The position numbers and the translations under genes were made by a program. This document shows, in pieces, positions 60,546 through 64,000 of a stretch of DNA of 64,000 nt (position 1 is the stretch's first letter; the number at the start of each line of letters is the position of its first letter). This stretch comes from Dysgonomonas sp. BGC7 (lineage in GTDB: Bacteria; Bacteroidota; Bacteroidia; Bacteroidales; Dysgonomonadaceae): contig NZ_CVRP01000007.1 of the NCBI RefSeq assembly GCF_001261735.1, positions 310,001-374,000 on the forward strand, read 5' to 3'. Below the pieces are notes generated by a model. That model did not search any database, had not been told where the DNA came from, and worked only from the letters and a program-made list of their open reading frames with translations.

Positions 60546-61403
60546 TCAAGAGAATAGCTTCCTAAAGACTTTTTTTATAAACATGAAAGGTGCATAAAGA
60601 AGTCTTCCTATCTTATATTCCGAAGAGTTTTTATACGCCTTTGCCTCCTGCTTATAGTGTTCTGCTTCGATGCGGTCTCTTATCGGATTAAAATATTCTA
60701 AGAACAAAGGTACATGATTCCTGAACATTTGGAGAAGCATTGCATCGTTTTTTTCTTTGTGAGTATTGATTGCCGCAGAACGAGACACTGATTTTATTCT
60801 GTACAAATAATGAAAAGCATTCAGTTTAATCACTTTGTCGGTTGGTTTCAGCAATGACAGATAAAAGTCCCAATCTTCTATTCCATTCACCATATTGGGG
60901 TTATATCCCCCAACTTCAATAAAATGAGCACGGTGAAATATTGCAGAATTGAAAATCTGATTTTCAGTTATCATATTCTCGAAGACAAATTCTTTGTTTA
61001 TGATCTTTTCGTTTCGTTCGCCAAAAAGAATTGTATCGCTGTATATCAGTTTTACTTCCGGATATTTCTCAAATGTTTCAATACTTTCTTTCAGATAATC
61101 CGGCCCTATCTTATCATCTCCATCGAGGGGAAGGATATATTTTCCTACTGCTTGCGCCACTCCATAGTTGCGGGTATCGCAAACTCCACTGTTTTCTTTA
61201 TAGAAGTACTTTATCCGATTATCTTTATTTACCCATTGCAAGGCGGCTTCTTCCGTGTTGTCAGGAGAACCATCATTTACGATAATACATTCCCAATTCT
61301 GATATGTCTGATCAAGAACAGACTGTAAAGCTTCGGGTAGATATTCTGCCTGATTGTAACATGGAACGATAATCGAAATTAAAGGGGTTATAGTTTCAGC
61401 CAT
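60546..61403 (-). CDS. Family 2 glycosyltransferase
   Basis: A 285-residue GT2: ISIIVPCYNQAEYLPEALQSVLDQTYQNWECIIVNDGSPDNTEEAAL and GKYILPLDGDDKIGPDYLKESIETF. DGDD is the metal-binding motif. The C-terminal MFIKKVFRKLF is amphipathic and may associate with the membrane. It overlaps the preceding GT gene by 16 bases. Confidence 0.93.
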   Translation of the reverse strand: MAETITPLISIIVPCYNQAEYLPEALQSVLDQTYQNWECIIVNDGSPDNTEEAALQWVNKDNRIKYFYKENSGVCDTRNYGVAQAVGKYILPLDGDDKIGPDYLKESIETFEKYPEVKLIYSDTILFGERNEKIINKEFVFENMITENQIFNSAIFHRAHFIEVGGYNPNMVNGIEDWDFYLSLLKPTDKVIKLNAFHYLYRIKSVSRSAAINTHKEKNDAMLLQMFRNHVPLFLEYFNPIRDRIEAEHYKQEAKAYKNSSEYKIGRLLYAPFMFIKKVFRKLFS

Positions 61404-62179
61404 TTCAAAAAACCTATTTTTTTAAGTAATCTTACACTTACCGAAGTTTTCAGTTTGTATAATTCTTGACTCTTACTTCTCCATTCTTTATATAAACTGT
61501 GATACAACGGATAATGTTCTTTGATATGCTCTTCTTTCTCTTCCCATAATAGAGCATGATTGGCCGAGTCGGAGCTTATTCCATCGAGATAGTAAGTAGA
61601 AAAGCATTCGTTTATATGCTTATAAGAGCATTGGCGCAAGCATATAGCGTCAGCAAAAAAAGCCCAGTCGGCACCTAGCTTCATTGAGTCGTTATATCCT
61701 CCGTACGCTCTGAGTACTTCTGTTTTTATGAACGATGCCTGATGAGGAAGTGATCTTTCTGCAAAGAATTTAAAGTCGATATAATCGGGACAAGTATTTA
61801 CCTGTTTTTTCGCATTGTGGCAATTTGCTATTTCTATGTTATGGAAAATAATATCTTCTCCTCCGGCAAGGTGTGAAATTGTTTTTTTTAGGTCGATATC
61901 TTTATTCAATATATCGCCACTGTTCATAAATAGGAGATAGTCGCCTGTTGCTTTCGACAGGCCTTTGTTCATTGCGTCGAATACGCCTTTGTCAGGCTCG
62001 CTCATCTGAAAGTTTATCTGTTCAGCATATTTCCGGATATGTTCTATGCTGCCGTCGGTAGATGCACCATCGATAACAATATATTCGACATCTTCTGAGC
62101 AATGGGGCATGATGCTTTCTATCGTTCTGAGAAGTCCGTCAGCATTGTTATAATTGATTGTTATTATAGATAGTTTCAT
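61388..62179 (-). CDS. Family 2 glycosyltransferase
   Basis: A 263-residue GT2: MKLSIITINYNNADGLLRTIESIMPHCSEDVEYIVIDGASTDGS, then GVFDAMNKGLSKATGDYLLFMNSGD. It is closely related in pattern to the GT at 54910. It overlaps the GT4 gene by four bases (ATGA) and the next GT2 by 16 bases, showing tight translational coupling. Confidence 0.93.
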   Translation of the reverse strand: MKLSIITINYNNADGLLRTIESIMPHCSEDVEYIVIDGASTDGSIEHIRKYAEQINFQMSEPDKGVFDAMNKGLSKATGDYLLFMNSGDILNKDIDLKKTISHLAGGEDIIFHNIEIANCHNAKKQVNTCPDYIDFKFFAERSLPHQASFIKTEVLRAYGGYNDSMKLGADWAFFADAICLRQCSYKHINECFSTYYLDGISSDSANHALLWEEKEEHIKEHYPLYHSLYKEWRSKSQELYKLKTSVSVRLLKKIGFLKWLKL

Positions 62180-63402
62180 CTGCCAAGTATCTCATTATAA
62201 AGTTTAATATACCTTTCTGTCTGCAACGTATCGCTAAAGTTATTTTCAGCATATTGTCTGATTTGTTCTCTGTTGAAAGTATATTTATCGTTCAAAAAGT
62301 CATTCAGAGATTGCACTAGCGTGTCAACTCCTATTTTTTCGATTAAGATTCCGTTTTCGCCAGTTTTTACATGTTCTGCCATGCCTCCATTACTGAAACT
62401 TATAATGGGTGTTCCGTTGGCAAACGATTCGAGCATCACATTCGGTAGGTTATCTTCTCTCGAAGGGATAACAGTTATATCAGCGGCGGTGTAATAATCG
62501 TTCAAAATAGTAGTGTCGTTTATATTTTCAGCATGAATATGGTTTGTATTCTTGTTTATATACGATTTGTCGGAAAGACTGCCTACCGTAATTAAATTGA
62601 ACAAGTCCGGGTTTAATTTATTTACGGCGTCAAATAGTATGGGAAACCCTTTTTGCTCGTTTTCGAGAGAAGCTCCTACTGCAAGAATGTTTTTTTTGCT
62701 GTTATTGATTCCCAATTTATATCTTGCTTGTTCTTTCTCTTTGAGAGGATAATATGAAAATTCGATCCCGTTAGGAATCAAATAGTGAGGATATCTCTGA
62801 AAGGCTTTACTTGCTTGTGACTTGGCTTTCATCCATTCAGATAGGCAGACAATGGATATATCATCCTTTTTGTTGATGGATTTTGCTTTTAGATCCAGCG
62901 TTTTCTGGTCTAGTGCCCCATAATGTTCAGAGTTTTTCTCCCTGTCAGAATCGAAATGGAACATACCTCTAAATGCGTTGATGTCATGCAATGTCCATAC
63001 AATGGGTTGTTTTATATTTTTAAAGAATGTAGGATAGTTAAGAAATTCTGCTACCCAATGCAAATGGATAATATCTGCGTCTTTTATTATTGGTAATTTT
63101 TCTAATCGGTATGATGTGGTAGCAAATGTGGCAATTTCGTAATTTTTGGGATATTTATTGAGATTCACCCAGTGGTAATGCTCGGTGTGTACGTTGAATC
63201 TTTTCCGGATACGTGTTATCAAATTACGATCTGTATTTGCCGTATATATGTTATTTTCTTTTGCAGATTCTCTGTCTATCGGAAACCTTTGAACGAAAGC
63301 AGATTCTATATCATGCTCTTTCATCAGACTTCGGTGAAGCCTGAAAGCTGCTATTGCCGCACCTCCATATGTGGCAGATGATGATATGTGTACTACTTTC
63401 AT
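62176..63402 (-). CDS. Family 4 glycosyltransferase
   Basis: A 408-residue GT-B protein. The N-terminal domain opens VVHISSSATYGGAAIAAFRLHRSL. The C-terminal domain has ILAVGASLENEQKGFPILFDAVNKL, ADITVIPSREDNLPNVMLESFANGTPIISFSNGGMAEHV and GENGILI, the GT4 donor-binding ExxxxxE region. It likely adds a hexose with retention of configuration. It overlaps both neighbours by four bases. Confidence 0.95.
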   Translation of the reverse strand: MKVVHISSSATYGGAAIAAFRLHRSLMKEHDIESAFVQRFPIDRESAKENNIYTANTDRNLITRIRKRFNVHTEHYHWVNLNKYPKNYEIATFATTSYRLEKLPIIKDADIIHLHWVAEFLNYPTFFKNIKQPIVWTLHDINAFRGMFHFDSDREKNSEHYGALDQKTLDLKAKSINKKDDISIVCLSEWMKAKSQASKAFQRYPHYLIPNGIEFSYYPLKEKEQARYKLGINNSKKNILAVGASLENEQKGFPILFDAVNKLNPDLFNLITVGSLSDKSYINKNTNHIHAENINDTTILNDYYTAADITVIPSREDNLPNVMLESFANGTPIISFSNGGMAEHVKTGENGILIEKIGVDTLVQSLNDFLNDKYTFNREQIRQYAENNFSDTLQTERYIKLYNEILGR

Positions 63403-64000
63403 TTATTTTCTGTATCGAATCTGTAACCATAAAAATGATCAAACCCTATTTTCAATAGAAGTTTATTTATAAAGCTCAATTTATATAAATTATATTGAAT
63501 GTAATGTAAGAAAATATTCGTTTTAAAGTATAATTTTTTATTTATTATTTTTTTAGAATAGAAAAAACTATTAACTCTATTCATTTTAGAAACCTCTTTT
63601 CGTAAATCAGACTCTTCTGACACTGAATAATGATAAACCATAGCCTCATAAGTTCCGTACAAGGCTTTTATACAATTATTATAATCTCTTCTGTCTTTGA
63701 TTTTATCACAGACCATATTTGCGTATAGCTCGAATCCTGTAATAGTATTTGATATATTTGATTTTTTAAATTCAAAACGATATGCAGAATCCAGATAGCT
63801 GAAATCATCTAAAACCTGATATCGTATGTTCTCTACTAAAAGTGCTCGTGTATGAAATTCCGGATCCTGCAGTCTGGGAAACCTTTCATCGAAACCAATC
63901 ATATTTTCTCTTATAAATTCAGATTTCCATATAGGACAAGAGGTTTGCCACGCCAGTCTATAAGAAAGGAAGGCATATAAATAGTTATCCTCTTTGTGAG
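63399..64000 (-). CDS. Family 2 glycosyltransferase, C-terminal part (cut by window edge)
   Basis: The minus-strand frame stays open beyond an ATG at 63902 to the right edge. Before that ATG it reads RLAWQTSCPIWKSEFIREN, so the ATG is internal. IGFDERFPRLQDPEFHTRALL is the conserved GT2 region in which the acceptor-side Asp follows the donor domain. About 200 C-terminal residues are visible; the donor-binding half lies outside. It leads the operon segment seen here. Confidence 0.8.
   Translation of the reverse strand, partial: HKEDNYLYAFLSYRLAWQTSCPIWKSEFIRENMIGFDERFPRLQDPEFHTRALLVENIRYQVLDDFSYLDSAYRFEFKKSNISNTITGFELYANMVCDKIKDRRDYNNCIKALYGTYEAMVYHYSVSEESDLRKEVSKMNRVNSFFYSKKIINKKLYFKTNIFLHYIQYNLYKLSFINKLLLKIGFDHFYGYRFDTENK

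Noticed and set aside
63399-63902. A complete small gene starting at ATG 63902
   Set aside because: The frame continues upstream with glycosyltransferase-like sequence to the window edge, so this is the C-terminal part of a larger gene.

Overview
The window comes from an AT-rich member of the Bacteroidota, most likely near Dysgonomonas and relatives. The evidence is the TAnnTTTG (-7) and TTTG (-33) promoter elements, abundant lipoproteins and TonB-linked outer-membrane proteins, a Ser-type sulfatase, GH88, DUF2264, DUF5723 and a TorF-GlnK-Amt cluster. The genus is inference. No rRNA, tRNA, CRISPR array, transposase or prophage was recognised.

Layout. 1-2000: the 5' part of a TonB-dependent receptor (minus strand) behind a TPP riboswitch, so probably a thiamine-related importer. 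2011-5850: a small lipoprotein and a Dna2-like nuclease-helicase. 6014-10520: a marR-tolC-emrA-emrB-type efflux operon with a palindromic operator. 10522-19176: a CDF metal exporter, a lipoprotein plus DUF5723 pair, an AI-2E family permease, a lipoprotein, a PspC-PadR-PspC operon with its own palindrome, and a Hint-domain protein plus thioesterase. 19278-28790: glmS, a double TonB_C protein, YceI, LysR plus TPR, peptidase U32, a UBA-like protein and a sulfatase. 28950-34797: an AddA-like helicase-nuclease overlapping a SUI1/YciH gene, mgsA, DoxX and a secreted protein. 35106-36536: ferredoxin, a 49-residue membrane protein, a two-TM protein and a sigma-70 factor. 36605-38137: a cell-surface protein. 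38420-40786: a membrane protein, a winged-helix regulator and CreD, with two matching operators. 40934-44943: DUF2264, GH88 and two lipoproteins. 45129-48974: DUF805, AraC, prfA and pyrF. 49361-51932: TorF-GlnK-Amt. 52029-54909: YegP, RsmI-like and RsmF-like methyltransferases. 54910-64000: a minus-strand surface-polysaccharide cluster with seven family-2 glycosyltransferases (one cut by the window edge), one GT4, a DegT aminotransferase, WbqC and a second PLP-type protein.

The most unusual feature is a dispersed intergenic element of about 100 bp. It has a conserved head (TTTTAACTAAAACCTGACAA followed by A[C/G]TTGTAC) and a conserved tail (ATAGATAAAG). Four full copies, one head-only copy, one diverged copy and two vestiges occur here, all in the same orientation. 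Two copies overlap the end or start of a coding sequence. The other strong regulatory observation is the pair of CTTTGnnnTTCAAAG palindromes in front of the winged-helix operon and in front of creD.
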